NCBI RefSeq assembly: GCF_000237925.1 | Contig: NC_031498.1 | Coordinates: 18,733,004-18,797,003, forward strand | Direction of reading: 5' to 3' | Source: Schistosoma mansoni | Lineage: Eukaryota; Platyhelminthes; Trematoda; Strigeidida; Schistosomatidae | DNA length: 64,000 bases | Part shown: positions 35,900 to 48,852 of the stretch, one piece after another | How positions within the stretch are numbered: the first letter of the stretch is position 1 | Layout: each line of letters opens with the position of its first letter | Translations under genes and position numbers: made by a program | The notes under the pieces: model-generated | Seen by the model: only the letters and a program-made list of their open reading frames with translations | What the model was told of the DNA's origin: nothing | Database searches by the model: none

Positions 35900-38870
35900 T
35901 CTTCTCCCTTAATTTTAAAGACCTGAAAATTGTAAATTTTCGGGTTGTGAGGCTTCGACAGAGGATGATGCCGAAGCCACTCTGGGTGAAGCACGAGGCC
36001 ACCTAAATAGGCTTCGGATCTGTTATACCAACGCCCGGAGCTTACTAAATAAGCTACCGGAACTAGGTGTACAGATTGACTCAACTAGGCCAGACATAAT
36101 CGCAGTCACAGAAACATGGCTGACGCCGTCTATAGATAGTAGGGAACTTGATTTCGAGGGTTTTACATTAGTAAGGGCCGACAGAACACAAACGCGTAAA
36201 GGAGGGGGAGTAGCTCTATTCATTAGGAATGCTATCCCATTCACCATTATCGACAGTGTATCCCATGAGAGTGGGACGTATGAATTAGTTAGCTGCCGCC
36301 TGAAATGCAGGGGACAAGAGTTGCTACTTAGTTTGATCTATCGCAGTCCAAGCTGTGAGGCAAACGAGGTCCTGCTAAGCAGTCTCAACACTTTATCACG
36401 AAGTGATCGATGTCTAATCCTAGGGGACTTCAATGCACCCATGGTGGACTGGGGAAATCTGCGGACTGAATCGTCAGCAAATTCCTTCGAACAGGAACTA
36501 GTTGATGCGGTAATCACATGTGCCCTAGTGCAACACGTGAAGGAAGCAACGAGGTACGACCCGGGTTCTGCATCATCCTTACTAGATCTTATATTGACTC
36601 ATTATGAGGATGATGTTGCAAACCTGGATTACATGCCACCCCTAGGCAAAAGTGATCATGCAGTTTTAAGCTTTGACTTCCATATAACTGTCGATCACGA
36701 GTACGCTTCAGCTCAATCCAGACCTAACGTCTGGAAAGCAAACATACCAGACATCATGAAATCAGCATCATCAGTAGATTGGAAAATAGACCCAGAGTCA
36801 TCAATCGAAACGGCTTGGGACATATTCCGGAATTTATACTTAGAAGTTACCGCCCCCCACATCCCTTGGACTACACCTAAGAGAACGAGAAACTCCCCAC
36901 CGTGGTTCAGTAGGGAGGTTCGCATCCTTCTCCGTAAAAGAAGGAAAATGTGGGACAGATTTAGGTTACTGGGGACTGACGAGGCAAAATCTCAGTATCA
37001 AAAGGCTCGAAATACCTGTGCCTCAACCCTCCGTAAGGCCAGAAAGCTGTACGAAGAGAAAATCGTTAGGGAATCCATAGAATGCCCTAAACGCTTGTAT
37101 TCGTATATAAACCAAAGGACAAAAAGAAGAAGAAATGTTCCTTCACTATGGGGAGACAGTACTGCCACATCACTAGTGGAGGACGACTTTGGCAAAGCTC
37201 AAGTATTCTCTAAATACTTTAGCGATGTATACACCATAGAAACACCCTTCTCACCAGTCCATGAAAATCCCCCCACACAAGCACTGGACAGCGTAACCAT
37301 TAAAGAACTCGATGTCTTTGGTCTGCTAGTTAAGCTTGACATAGGTAAATCCACTGGACCCGATGAACTGCATCCTAGGTTACTAAAGGAATTAGCTAAC
37401 TTTGTTGCGAACCCTTTAAGTGTATGTTTTAATCTATCCGTAACCCAGGGTCGTCTACCAAAAGACTGGAAGAACGCCATAGTAAGTCCAGTCTTCAAAA
37501 CAGGTACAAAACATAAGCCTGAGAATTACCGACCAATTAGCCTAACTAGTGTGGTTGTTAAAATCTTAGAAAAGATTATTCGGAAGGAGCTGTTAAAGTA
37601 TCTCGATGAAAACCGGCTCCTCTCCGAAAAGCAGCATGGTTTTAGAACAGGTTACTCTTGTCTCACAAACTTATTAGTCGCTCGTGAAAGCTGGTGCGCT
37701 CTTAAGGACCAAAAATTACCTATAGACGTAGCTTACATCGATTTCAGCAAAGCTTTCGACAAAGTTCCGCATAACCGGCTATTATATAAGCTAAGGAATG
37801 TCGGGATTGGAGGCAATCTATTGATGTGGATAAAAGACTTCCTGGTTGGGCGTCAACAAAGAGTAAGGGTGAACTCCAAGTTGTCTAGCTGGGAAACTGT
37901 GCTTAGTGGAGTCCCCCAGGGTACAGTTTTGGGGCCAGTGTTATTCCTCCTGTACGTAAATGACCTCCCTCGTCTACTATCGTCATCGGTCTTACTCTAT
38001 GCTGATGATGTCAAGATATGGAGAGCGATACAAAGCAAGGGCGATAGCTTAGAACTTCAAAATGACCTGGAGAGATTATCTGAATGGTCCCAAACCTGGC
38101 AATTGCCGATAAACACTTCCAAGTGTATTGTGATGCATATTGGCCACCAGGGTACAGATACATACACGATGAATAACACTGAGTTACCTATTGTTCAGGC
38201 ACACAATGACTTAGGCGTCATCGTTAGTCAAGACTTAAAGACTACTGCACACTGCCGTGCAATAGCCGCCAAAGGTTTTAGGACTTTATGGTCCATACGC
38301 AGGGCTTTTAGGCATCTTGACGCTAAAACGTTTCTGACTTTGTATACAGTGTTCGTACGTCCTAAACTTGAGTACCGCATACAAGCAGCTAGCCCCTGCC
38401 TAAAAAAAGACAGTGAACTCTTGGAAAGGGTTCAGAGAACAGCAACTAGGCTGATTCCCGGAATAGCGAAGCTCCCGTATGGTACTAGACTGACCAAGCT
38501 AAACCTATTCCCGCTGTCATATAGAAGAATCAGAGGCGACTTGATTACAGTTTTCAAATTGCTTAATGACAAATTTGCACCTGATATGCCCTCATTTTTC
38601 TTGTCTTCCAAAACAGAAAATCTACGAGGACACTCCAAAAAAGTTCACAAGCCCCGAACGAATTACTTGTCAGCTGACTACCGACTTTCCCATCGAATAA
38701 TCAACGAGTGGAATTCATTACCTCAGCACGTGGTTGAGGCTCCATCCGTCGACTCCTTCAAAAGAAAGTTGGATCAGCTGAGAGACCATCATCGCCAGGA
38801 CTAACACAGGCCATCAAGCCTCCTGTCCTTTCCAAACTGAAACTGAATAACAAAAGAAATTATTTCAGAG
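35900..38870 (+). mobile_element. CR1-like LINE, near-complete coding, likely 5'-truncated
   Basis: The ORF above plus a short 3' UTR ending in ACTGAAACTGAATAAC-type repeats, as CR1 elements end. No ORF1 is seen upstream. Confidence 0.75.
35919..38804 (+). CDS. CR1-like LINE ORF2 (endonuclease-reverse transcriptase), open
   Basis: An open frame of 961 codons from the stop at 35916 to TAA at 38802. The first in-frame start is unclear and the 5' end of the element is probably truncated. Endonuclease motifs, in order: RICYTNARSLLNKL, AVTETWL, ILGDFNAPMVDW and KSDHAVLSF. Reverse transcriptase: ENYRPISLTSVVVKILEKII, QHGFRTGYSCLTNLL, AYIDFSKAFDKVPH, GVPQGTVLGPVLFLLYVNDL and the active site LYADDVKIW. 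The C-terminus FKLLND..LPQHVVEAPSVDSF is typical of CR1 elements. All catalytic residues I can check are present. The family is CR1-like (SR1/Perere group in schistosomes, by recollection). It encodes the nicking and copying enzyme for its own RNA. Confidence 0.88.
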   Translation, partial: RPENCKFSGCEASTEDDAEATLGEARGHLNRLRICYTNARSLLNKLPELGVQIDSTRPDIIAVTETWLTPSIDSRELDFEGFTLVRADRTQTRKGGGVALFIRNAIPFTIIDSVSHESGTYELVSCRLKCRGQELLLSLIYRSPSCEANEVLLSSLNTLSRSDRCLILGDFNAPMVDWGNLRTESSANSFEQELVDAVITCALVQHVKEATRYDPGSASSLLDLILTHYEDDVANLDYMPPLGKSDHAVLSFDFHITVDHEYASAQSRPNVWKANIPDIMKSASSVDWKIDPESSIETAWDIFRNLYLEVTAPHIPWTTPKRTRNSPPWFSREVRILLRKRRKMWDRFRLLGTDEAKSQYQKARNTCASTLRKARKLYEEKIVRESIECPKRLYSYINQRTKRRRNVPSLWGDSTATSLVEDDFGKAQVFSKYFSDVYTIETPFSPVHENPPTQALDSVTIKELDVFGLLVKLDIGKSTGPDELHPRLLKELANFVANPLSVCFNLSVTQGRLPKDWKNAIVSPVFKTGTKHKPENYRPISLTSVVVKILEKIIRKELLKYLDENRLLSEKQHGFRTGYSCLTNLLVARESWCALKDQKLPIDVAYIDFSKAFDKVPHNRLLYKLRNVGIGGNLLMWIKDFLVGRQQRVRVNSKLSSWETVLSGVPQGTVLGPVLFLLYVNDLPRLLSSSVLLYADDVKIWRAIQSKGDSLELQNDLERLSEWSQTWQLPINTSKCIVMHIGHQGTDTYTMNNTELPIVQAHNDLGVIVSQDLKTTAHCRAIAAKGFRTLWSIRRAFRHLDAKTFLTLYTVFVRPKLEYRIQAASPCLKKDSELLERVQRTATRLIPGIAKLPYGTRLTKLNLFPLSYRRIRGDLITVFKLLNDKFAPDMPSFFLSSKTENLRGHSKKVHKPRTNYLSADYRLSHRIINEWNSLPQHVVEAPSVDSFKRKLDQLRDHHRQD

Positions 38871-38924
38871 TTCTGCATTAAGGAAAGGGATTTTAGTCTT
38901 CAGTAATAAGGATAGTAGGTTGAT

Positions 38925-39060
38925 GAACCTGTGTTAATCCTGACAGATTGCCTTCCAGTGAAGGTCCAGCTTCTCCTTGAAAATGTTCACTGATGTGGCT
39001 GATACCTCTTCTTCGGGTAATGCGTTCCAGTCATTGACCACTCGATTTACGCAGGTTTAA
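38925..39060 (-). mobile_element. CR1-like LINE C-terminal fragment, minus strand
   Basis: The reverse complement reads VNDWNALPEE..SATSVNIFKEKLD then HWKAICQD, the closing motif of CR1-type proteins. It lies head-on to the end of the intact copy. Confidence 0.7.
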
Positions 39061-39734
39061 TCGTTTTTTAACCTTTTAGCACGACGTTAAGAAATTGATC
39101 GAAAACTGGGTTCTGACCCACTCGACTATGCACGGTAGAATAAATTCCGAGAGGGACGCCATTTCTGGAGGATGGTCATTGACTAGAACCCGACCTAAGA
39201 AAACTGTCCCAGCCACGTCGATGGACACTTTTAAGGAAACTAGGCCTTCACAGTAAGTTGCTGCGTAGATAAACACAGGTCAGTTGACCTAATGAGTGGA
39301 TGTACATTCCATTAAGAACTGATGTTATAGCTGACGCTCCAATTCAGAATATCGATGAAACACATGACTACATATAATATTCTTATTACTGAAGTGTCTG
39401 TAAATTTGCGTACGCTTTAGTATGACTAACTTGAGAGTGTGGTTCAAATTATCGTAATACAGACATACCTTAGAACGAAAACATCACGTCTGGCGTCGAC
39501 TACCAATCACTGAACCGTAACGCGATATTTAAATATGTGCACAAATGGTTCAAATTGTACTAGACGGAATAGAAAATGTTTTTGACAAACAGGCTTCCAT
39601 ATCTAGTAGCAGTGAATCATCAATGTCTTCAGATAGGAACCCAAGTATATATAACAATTAAAGGAAAAATATTAGTAAATTATAGTGAGATACTATTCTG
39701 AGTTCCTAAGAATATGTCACGTTTTCTCTTAAAA

Positions 39735-39965
39735 CAGCTCCCGGCAATTCGTTTGGACTACCTCAGTTGGCAAAGGATCACATAGTTTGACTGCTCCTAG
39801 GGAGCAGAAGGTGTCGATATAGTCTGTCCCACTATATTATGTCTCCAGTTTCTGGGTGTTACCCCTAAGTTTTTTGTTGAGACCGAGCTTAAGTGAGTAT
39901 TTCAGAGGATGCTCAGAAGTGTCTAGGATTCTACAAGTCATTGGAAGGTCATCTCTGAGACACTA
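39735..39965 (-). mobile_element. CR1-like LINE C-terminal fragment, minus strand (second)
   Basis: The reverse complement gives LNKKLRGNTQKLET then FCSLGAVKLCDPLPTEVV, another C-terminal WNSLP-type motif. It is broken by a stop and is a different copy from the one at 38.9 kb. Confidence 0.55.
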
Positions 39966-41305
39966 ATACTCTAATGGAAAAATATTCACGCACTGATGAG
40001 TTAAACAACTATCTGTACAGTTGACAGTTCACAATTTGCTGAGTAAGAACCACATTACCTAAAATCTGCATCTCATTAGATCTGATAGTAGTAGTTTCTG
40101 TTCAGTGAAAAAAGGTAAGAAGTAACTCCACTGTCCCCTGCTTAACAAACACTTGGAACTAATCTAATGTAGAAAGATGATATTCATGTTATGTTTGTAA
40201 GTTTTACAGTGTGTACATGTCTCACAGATTTTCTACCGCTGATGATCATCCGTCCAAGCTAATGTAACGTTCACCATGTCAGAATAAGGATATTTTATTC
40301 TAGTTGTGTTGTTTGTCTATGTTGGCTCCTGTGTACATAGATTGTCTTTCCTAAATCTACTGAACAGTGAAGCCCATTTGTTTAGGTACTACTTACATGA
40401 CTAAGACGGTCATCAAACGTTCAGTGTCTTGTAAAACGAACTTGTTATTCAGGAATGTAACCAATCCTCAATTACTTATCTTAACCAATAAGACCTATGA
40501 AATAGATTCTCAAGTCCTAGAAGGATGTCACCAAGGACCTGAAACCATCAATTAGCACAGATACAAGTTGACAGACATCAAATAGTTTCCACTGTTACAT
40601 CGAGTATCCGTATTTTCATTACACATTACTACTATGGTGAGTGACATACTGTTTCTCAAGATGTCTATTTTGACGTATAATAACACAAAATATATTTTAA
40701 TGAATCGTAAGTGTGGCTCATTACCTTATCGTGCATGTTATGAGATTGGAGATTTAGAACACATTTGATTAAGTCTTAAAAGTATTAAATTTCGCTTATT
40801 GTCGTAATGGCTTATTATTACAGTATTTTCGGGTTGTATAAATCTCGTCCTAAGAGTGGGAGGATGAATTTATTATTGTCACAGGCAGTGTATGGTTCAC
40901 CTTTTTCCTCGAACAACTTGAAATCCTTAGATTTCTATGTTCTAGTACGATCCATGGAAGTTTCAGCATTTGGGCTACTGGACAAACACTGCTCATACTA
41001 AATGCTGCAAATTGTCAATTAAAGATTATAGTTCTTCGCGAGTTATTAGTCGGTGAAACAGTGCCGTTAATATTGTGTTCGAAAATATGTAAGAGGGTAT
41101 AAGATGGATTTGTCTTCATTAGCTTCTAAAGAAGTTACTGATGTTTTACTTAAAGGTTTGATTGTCTCGTATGAGAATTTTACTGAAAGGATGAGAATTC
41201 AGCCCACAGATTTTCAGATTCAGTTTTGTATAGTAAGGACAGAAGGCCTACATCCTTTGTTATTCGTTTTCTGGTATGCTTTTGTGAGTGTCTAGTCTTC
41301 TCTTG
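39966..41305. other. Stretch without recognised features
   Basis: AT-rich intergenic sequence. I see no coding family, RNA or repeat with support here. Confidence 0.4.
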
Positions 41306-41309
41306 AATG

Positions 41310-44300
41310 AGTCGATTGAAGTGTGAACACCACTGCTTCATGTAACAGATCCCAAGAATTGATGACTCGGTGTGAAAATCTGTATGCCACGGGTACTTTG
41401 CTCGTTCTTGGCTTTTCTACTCGCCTGTTATGTCCTCTGTGATGTCTCAACCTAGTAAGAGGAAAAAGAGAATATATTAGGTCAAAAATTATTTATTGGT
41501 ATTCTATTTATCAAAATCAGATCACCTTTTATTTTGAGGTAGGACAGAGTAAAGAAATACAGCTCTTCAAGCCACTCTTAGTGTGGTCAACTCCGGAGTT
41601 ATGGAATTGCACGGGTAACTGCCCCTCGTGCTTTTCCGTGATATCCAGGTCACCATTGAAACAAGGGCTTGAAACGTGAAAGCAGTTTTCAAGTTTAGTT
41701 CTCACTAAGGTTGTGTATACTGTTGTGAACATGATAGAATCTAACTTGGTGAATGTCCGTCTTAAAGCCTAGAGGGTTCGAAACTCCTTAACTGCAACCT
41801 CCAGACAGTGGGCTGTGGTTTTGACATCATGACTCACTTTCACCTAATGTCCTTGTGAGACCGGGCCACGGGTACAAGCACTTCCCTATTTACATTTGCA
41901 TCCCGGAAGTGCATGTAGACACACTTTGCCGCACTGACAGTCATCAGCTACTCTTTAGAGCAGCTATTCACATTATTTACGTCTGCCTGAAGTGCACATG
42001 CATCTGCGTCTCCCGTTATTTCTCGCTAGATTTTCGCATCATCAGCGTATACTAACATTTGGGACTCAACTATACTTGGGAGATCATTTACACACAGTAT
42101 TAAAAGGAAAGGACCTAGAACATGATCTAGCACTAATACACTAAGTACTGGTACCCAGGTCGAGCGCTTCGTATTTATTCTTACTTTATGACTATGACCT
42201 ACCAGGAAATCCTTAAGCCATTCTAGAAGAGGTCCGTCATTGTCAAGTTTTTCTAGCTTCAATAGCAGTCTATTTGTCGTCACCTTGTCAAATGCTTTGC
42301 TAAAGTTTGTGTAGATACCATCTACTGATTTTCCATTTTCCAGAGCCTCTGTCTATTTCTTCCTTGCTATAAAGAGGTTTGTTGTGCCATATAAACCTCT
42401 TCTGAGACCATGCTGTTCACTGCTTAACAAGTTCTCTCCACAAATGTCATTATGGCATTTTTAACTATTCTTTCCAGTATTTTAAGTACGACACTGGTGA
42501 GGTTGACTGGTATGAAATTTGATGGAAGTTGTTTTGGTCCTGTTTTATGTATGGAAGTAACGATCACATCCTTCCAGTCCATGGGTAACACACCTTAGCC
42601 AAGTGAAATATTGAATATCATAGTCAGTGGGGATATATTGTGCGATTTGTCTCAGAATTTCGGGATGTAGTTCATCCGGTCCTGTTAGCTTTTCAGTGTC
42701 TAAGGTGCTGAGAGCCTTAAGTACATTGTTTTCATCAAAATCTACGGTGAGCAGACGGTTTGTTGACTTTGTATTTGGGTCTGGTTCTTCGTCTAGAAGA
42801 GGCTCCTGAGTGAAAACTGCCCCAAAATAGTATGCTAGAGCCACTGTTTTTCCTGATCATCCTCTGTCGTTTCAGATCCGCACCCTTCCTTAGTTATGTT
42901 GGGCATCCAATTCTGCATCCCTGTTCTGTAATTTATATACGAGAATAGTCGCTTGGGCTGCTTGATCGCAGATTTTGCTAACTGCACTTCATATTTTCTA
43001 CAAGCTTCCCTGACTTCAATCATACACTTATTTATTACCGACCTGTGGCGTTCCTTATTACTTGCTGTGCCAATTCTGATGGAAACGTTCCAACACTTCT
43101 TCTTTTGTCTTATTAAACATCGAATATCCCGGCCTATACAGGGATGGCAGTACTTTTTCTACCTTGGCACTGTCCAGGGTATACATGGTCGAGCTACCTG
43201 GTAGTATAGCCGCCTGAAATGTGTCTATGACTCTTCTACTGATGCACCTGAGTGAGTCATCCAGTTTTCAGCAGATGCTGCGGAGTTTATCGCCTCTATG
43301 TGTGCCTTACGTATGTTACGACGGGTCGGCGCAAGTGTTTGACAGGCAACTTCAACCATGAACTAGAATAAGATGACTACATGATCATTTCTCACCAGAG
43401 GTGGGAAGAAAGTCGTTTGACTGACAACATCAACATGTGTGAAGACTAAGTCCGAGACGAGGTGCTTCCTAGTTCATATCTGGTGGGATATCTGATGTGA
43501 TGTAATAAAGCTAGTGCAATTGAGGTTCCTAACACTTCCCAATCAAATGACTTTGCCAATGACCCTACTTCTAAGTTTACCCAGTTTATATACAGTGCAA
43601 TAAAATCACCAACTATAAGGCTTTTGCCCTTATTGCACCACGACTTAAGTTTGCTTAGGAGGAAGTCATCTACCAAACACTATGTACTGAGGTATATTAC
43701 AACTAATTCAATATCTTGCTGTCTACATTTCAGCCTGAAACGCACCAGTTAACATGTCACTGAATCATGTGCCACTGTCTCAACAGCTCGTATAGTTGAG
43801 GTAATTTTTGTGTACAGAATAACCCCACCTTTCTCACGGTTTAATCTATCAGTCCTACTGGATAAAGAGCAAGTCAAATGAATTTCATTATCGAAGACTT
43901 CTGACGTTGCCATGTTTCTGAGATAACAATGACATCCGGATTTTCTATTTCCACCATTGTCTTGAGCTGCACTATTTTATTTTGTAGTTTGAGAGCATTT
44001 GCGTAGCATACCTTTTGTTCTGTGGAGAACTTACCCTTACCACCCAGAGTGGTTTGGGGATCGTTTTGCTCTAGAATTTACGATCTGGAAACCTTTAGGA
44101 ACGAGGTTTCTTTCACCGTTTCGGCGGCGCTCATTTATTCCTACTTCTGACGATAGTCTCTTGAAAACGTCAATCAGGCTGAGATCCTCGAGGACATACG
44201 TTCTGTATCCAATCAGTTTGCGTCAGTTTCTCAGTATCAGGTTTCTTTTTTCAACCGTAGCAAAGGTGGCTTTTCTGAGTAATTTCAGAATGCACTTTTT

Positions 44301-44950
44301 GTGTTGTTCGATAAAGCTTACAGATACTAACTCCTGAAACTGTTTCTGGGAGTAGCCTGCTTACTAAGGACTTGATGTGACTTAGGTCGTGCTCAAATGC
44401 AGCCTTCGGTCCCTTGTCGGAAGATTCTCTTAGCTTCGGAAACGTGACTGACCTATCAGTGATGTCTGTCTTAACAAACTGTGGAATTTTAATTCACTGA
44501 AATCGTGTTTTCCCTGCAATCCGGTTTGGCGCCAAACGCAAAGGTCTCACTCTATCTTCTTAATTTTCTTTTTCCGGGTGTGACTGTGAACCAATAATTT
44601 ATCTTATTTTGTCTCTTGCTCATATCCTCTACGTCGCTCGAATTTCGCTCCCATGTAGTCTGTTTTCGGTTGATTTGTGGATTCCGGACTAAAACCGTAG
44701 ATCCACATACCTTAGTGCTGCCTACAATTTGTTTCTTCTCAGCGTGCTTTTTCTTTTTCCTTGTAACAGTGCTGATATATTTATGCTTGTTACCCGTTTC
44801 TCCAATGAGGTTCGCCTTCATGGTCCATTCAAATCCAGAGCTGAGCTCAGGATAACGCACGCTTCTTCCTCGAAAGCAGACTTTCGCTAATCTACTACTG
44901 TTCAAGTACAGGGTAATTCAGTCTTACTTAAAAGATGGACAGTCCGTCTT
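41310..44950 (-). mobile_element. Old CR1-like LINE, roughly full length, broken
   Basis: Read from 44905 downward. A basic 117-codon frame (44905-44552) may be ORF1. Then come the endonuclease piece GKSLIVGDFIALYINW (43676-43446), the linker EACRKYEVQLAKSAIKQPKR (43023-42835), the palm entry LTGPDELHPEILRQIAQ (42844-42545), RT pieces VTTNRLLLKLEKLDNDG and LVYADDAKI (42283-42026), and the end KLENCFHVSSPCF (41732-41529) with VINSWDLLHEAVV at about 41350. Many stops and frame shifts show it is much older than the 36 kb copy. Confidence 0.8.
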
Positions 44951-47900
44951 GTTCTTTAACAAGCAGTAAATAGAACATCAAATGATCCGTAGGAGGGGAG
45001 AATAGTCTAATAGTTGGTCTTCAGCATGGGGTACTCCTGCTATACCTTTATAGTCTGATGGCAGGACCTCTGGTATATGTGCCGATAACAGATTAACACT
45101 GAACCCCAGTTTGTTGAAGCAGACTTACACCATGGTGGGAGCTGAAAACATCCTTAATTGAATCCTTGGTTCTAATGTATTATAGAAAGTTGGTTTATAA
45201 GATGACTATCATCAAATTTTCTTAGATCAGCTCCAACTCACTTTGACAACAATTAACACTCATGTTGGCCCATCCAAGTATCTATACCATCCCTTTAGTT
45301 TCAGTTGTTTTCTTGTCATATATCAAGAAGTGGTGATCCGTAGCACGCTCTTAAGCTCCTATGGTTCAACTATAGGGTATGGCTTTGAACACTCATGACT
45401 CTGAGATTCACCACTCTAGGTGTTGAGAATCCACAGAAGTTATGGAATATCGTATAAATGGCCTTCGAACAGCTAAGGGATTACAGATTAAACATGACAC
45501 ACAGCAAAATATAGAAGAAATAGAAAACCTGATCAAAGCAAAATAAATATCAGTGTCCTAGTGCATGCGTAAAGAAGAGATTCGCTTACTTTTACTCGTA
45601 CATGTGCTTATGTAATGGGACATCTATGTGAATATTTTATTAAAAAGGAAATCTACTACTTATGCTGGGTTTCAGAAGGTGCTCATAGGCATTGTGACTG
45701 TACACTAGCATGAAATTCACATTTCTATGCGCTTATAATGATGACGCGATAATTCTGGTTCCTAACCGTATAATTCCTTCAAACCGATCATACCCTACCT
45801 TGCATGATATACTACTTGAAGTTGAGTAGTGGATAGAAAACAGTAAAGGTCAAAGTAGATTTTGCCTTGTTGGTGTGGTCATTCTGGATTTACATTTCAT
45901 TCCTATGTTAGATGTATTATTCAGCCGTTAAGATTTCATTTGTTTAGGAAGTATTCTTAAGAATAAGGAAGTCCCTATGACTTGGAATTCCAGAAATTCC
46001 AGTTTGCTCGTCTCCTGGCCTTTTCGGAGACAATGCGGAGTTCAAAAGGCGAAAAAAAGATGATTATCGCTAATAACTTCCTCCCAACAGTGTGACGTAA
46101 ATCACAACAAATAACAGAAGATCAACTTTTAAAGACTTTATAAGTACATGCTAGTTGGAATTTTGCTGGAAAATCTTTTTTTTAACAGGCAGAAAGAACA
46201 ATTCTTACAACATTTTGTCAATCCCAATCCTCGAAGTTATTCAAGGAATAATATTCTGCTGAAAGAAAAAGAGTGGATCAATATAATTTGCTTTGAAGCT
46301 GCAGAATCAACCACAAATTAAGCATCAGACAGGAAATAATAGGATTCTAAGACTAATTGCAGGTTATTGACAACACGTGTCCCTAAAACAGAAATGCACT
46401 CAAATCTCATTTATATATAGAACGGGAGTAATCGGTTCGTGCAGTGATGACAGTAACACCGTAATCTGACATGGCAATTGTCAGAGGGAAGTGTTAAGCA
46501 AAACAAAAATGAAACAATTATCGAAAAACTCAACAACGCCAAGGATTTAATTTGTTTCAGAACTATAATAACGCGATAAATGTAAACAGATAAAAATATT
46601 CAGACGCACTATACGTAAATACAATGAGCGATAGATGAAGCCCTACGAGCAAAAGAAAACATAATATAAGGTCCAAACTAAGGTTTGAACTGAAGAACAA
46701 CTATCTAGGTAGTTTAGACAAGCGCTATTGCTCAGTTGAATCCGAAACAAGGTGATTGGGTAAATAACGGTTCTTAATTTTATTATAAATACAAATGTAC
46801 ATTATAACCTAGGCAAATATTACCACTCAATTATTCAACCAATAGTTGTTCCCCCAATAATCGATCTAAATTACAATAAATAAAGAAATTGATAAGAAAT
46901 GTATAAGAATTACTAATAGTAGCGAACAAATATTATTCTATCCTTTCCGGATGGATCAGATTCATTCAAAAGATAATTTTTGGTTGCTTCAATTCGCAAT
47001 CAAAAGCGCGAAATCACAGTCAATGCAAACAACACAATCAAAGGGGGAAAAATCAATATGGGTGCCGCCAAGACTAAGTATTAACTAAAACAATATAAAC
47101 GCAGTTCAGGAAAAGACGTAGAAACTCAGTGAATACGTAAGAAAAATAAAAACTATGATAAAATACAAATACTACCATCTCAAATGGAACCAAAAAGACT
47201 GGCAAAATGTACGACTGAAAGATACAATAGGAATAAATTACAAGTGTAAACATGGATTTTCACACATAGAACCTTAAAAATGTATCCTATAATCAGTAGT
47301 TGATAAATTTAATGCATGAATGATGAATGTTTACTCACGTTTAGGCACATATGTGCAAGAAGACATACCAGCTTTTCCAGCCAGGAAAGGGAGGGTCAGA
47401 GCATTAAAATGATGTGACCTAGACGTAGGATCATGTTGAGAAGGCAGTTGTATCATGGTCATTTAAATATATTGGTGTAAGACTGACGATTTTACAGTGT
47501 GAAAAGCCTTTTCCTTTCAATCGTATCTCTAGCTCCAACCTGACTTCAGAATTACACCTGTTTACTATTCTCTTACTCAACATTTAAATCTGATAACTTT
47601 TAAACAGGAGTGATATCAGTTTGTGGCATATTAACATTTCATTGACTGGACGATACTTTCACTGTGAAAAAATGAGTCACTTCATTGACTACATCGTCTC
47701 ACTAACTTTAATCCGATGAGTCTGCTATAAGAAGGCCCCACCTAATCGTTCCCTATTACCTCATGCTACTTCTATACATCAACCCAAACAATGAAAAGAC
47801 TTGGAAAGTGAGTATGGACTCTTTTCCGAGGTTAGTTTTTCATAGAGGACTGCGTCTATGAGATTTTCTAAAACTTCCCAGCAAAATGACTAATATAGTC

Positions 47901-48392
47901 ACGGTAACTGTCCGATCAAAAACGCGGAACGTTATCCCCCATTGTTTTAGGTATTCACGAGAATCTTGTTTTCTGGAACCTTCGAATCACCATAAGTAGA
48001 AAGCTTATTGAAGTTATAAAATATATATATTTGAAGGTACGTCTTCTCACCAATCATCTGAAGTATTTGATAAATGTGCATGTTTCGGGCGCACTTGATG
48101 GAGCTTGTGAAATTATGATCTAGTTTGTTATCAGCAGTACTATAGTAATAGATGCAATCCAAAAATTGCAGAGTTGTCACGATGTGATTAGTCAGGCAAT
48201 GGTCGGATAGTCCATAGTTCGAAATATAGTGAAATGCCGAGTGGAGAAACGAGATGAAGAATTAGGTTCAGATAACCATTCAACCCCTTGCTGATATCCC
48301 TAGTCAATGTCTATTTACGTCACTTAAGGGCCATATTTGCTAGAGCTTGATGTTTAGACAAGTTTGTTTCGCTGAAGCCTGTAAAAGCTTTC
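44951..48392. other. 3.4 kb without recognised features
   Basis: AT-rich intergenic sequence from the old LINE to the DNA transposon. Nothing with coding, RNA or repeat signature could be supported. Confidence 0.4.
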
Positions 48393-48445
48393 CCCAACCA
48401 ACCGATAAAGGGAAAATAAAGGCGAACAAAGGGGAAATAAAGCGG
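48393..48445. repeat. Left terminal inverted repeat of the CACTA-like element
   Basis: Starts CCCAACCAACCGATAAAGGG and ends GGGGAAATAAAGCGG. It pairs with 52705-52757, differing at four of 53 positions. Confidence 0.9.
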
Positions 48446-48489
48446 ACGAAAGCGTAAATAAAGGGGAAATGTGGCTTTTTCGCCTGCAC

Positions 48490-48560
48490 GTCGGTTATTT
48501 AGGGGAAAAGTCGATTTTTCCCCCTTACGTCGTATATTTGGGGGATATTTGTAGACAATT
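48490..48560 (+). repeat. Left subterminal repeats
   Basis: One full 31-bp unit GTCGGTTATTTAGGGGAAAA.. at 48490-48520 and a degraded second unit from 48529. They have the same orientation as the right-hand array, not inverted. Confidence 0.75.
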
Positions 48561-48852
48561 TGGCGTAACGTACAGTATTTGAACGAACCGCAATAAGGAA
48601 CATTTTCTTAAGTATGTCAAAAATAAAGAATTATTACATTAAATTTATGAATATAATCATTATTACTCAAGCAATAAAATACGGACACAGGCCTTTGTAT
48701 GTGCTGCACTTGTAATTACTTTTTCTGTTGTTTAGCTAAGGTGTTTCGACATGGTTGGCCGCCATCACAAATTACTTACACGATGCAGGTGAGTGACGTG
48801 CTCTCTGTTTTTTTTAGTTCCTTCTAACTGTTTACGTTGTTAGTCCTATAAC

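Noticed and set aside
48761-48787. Possible extra first exon of the transposase (MVGRHHKLLTRC before a GTGAGT donor)
   Set aside because: No downstream acceptor gives an open join to the 48853 exon; the tried joins hit stops.
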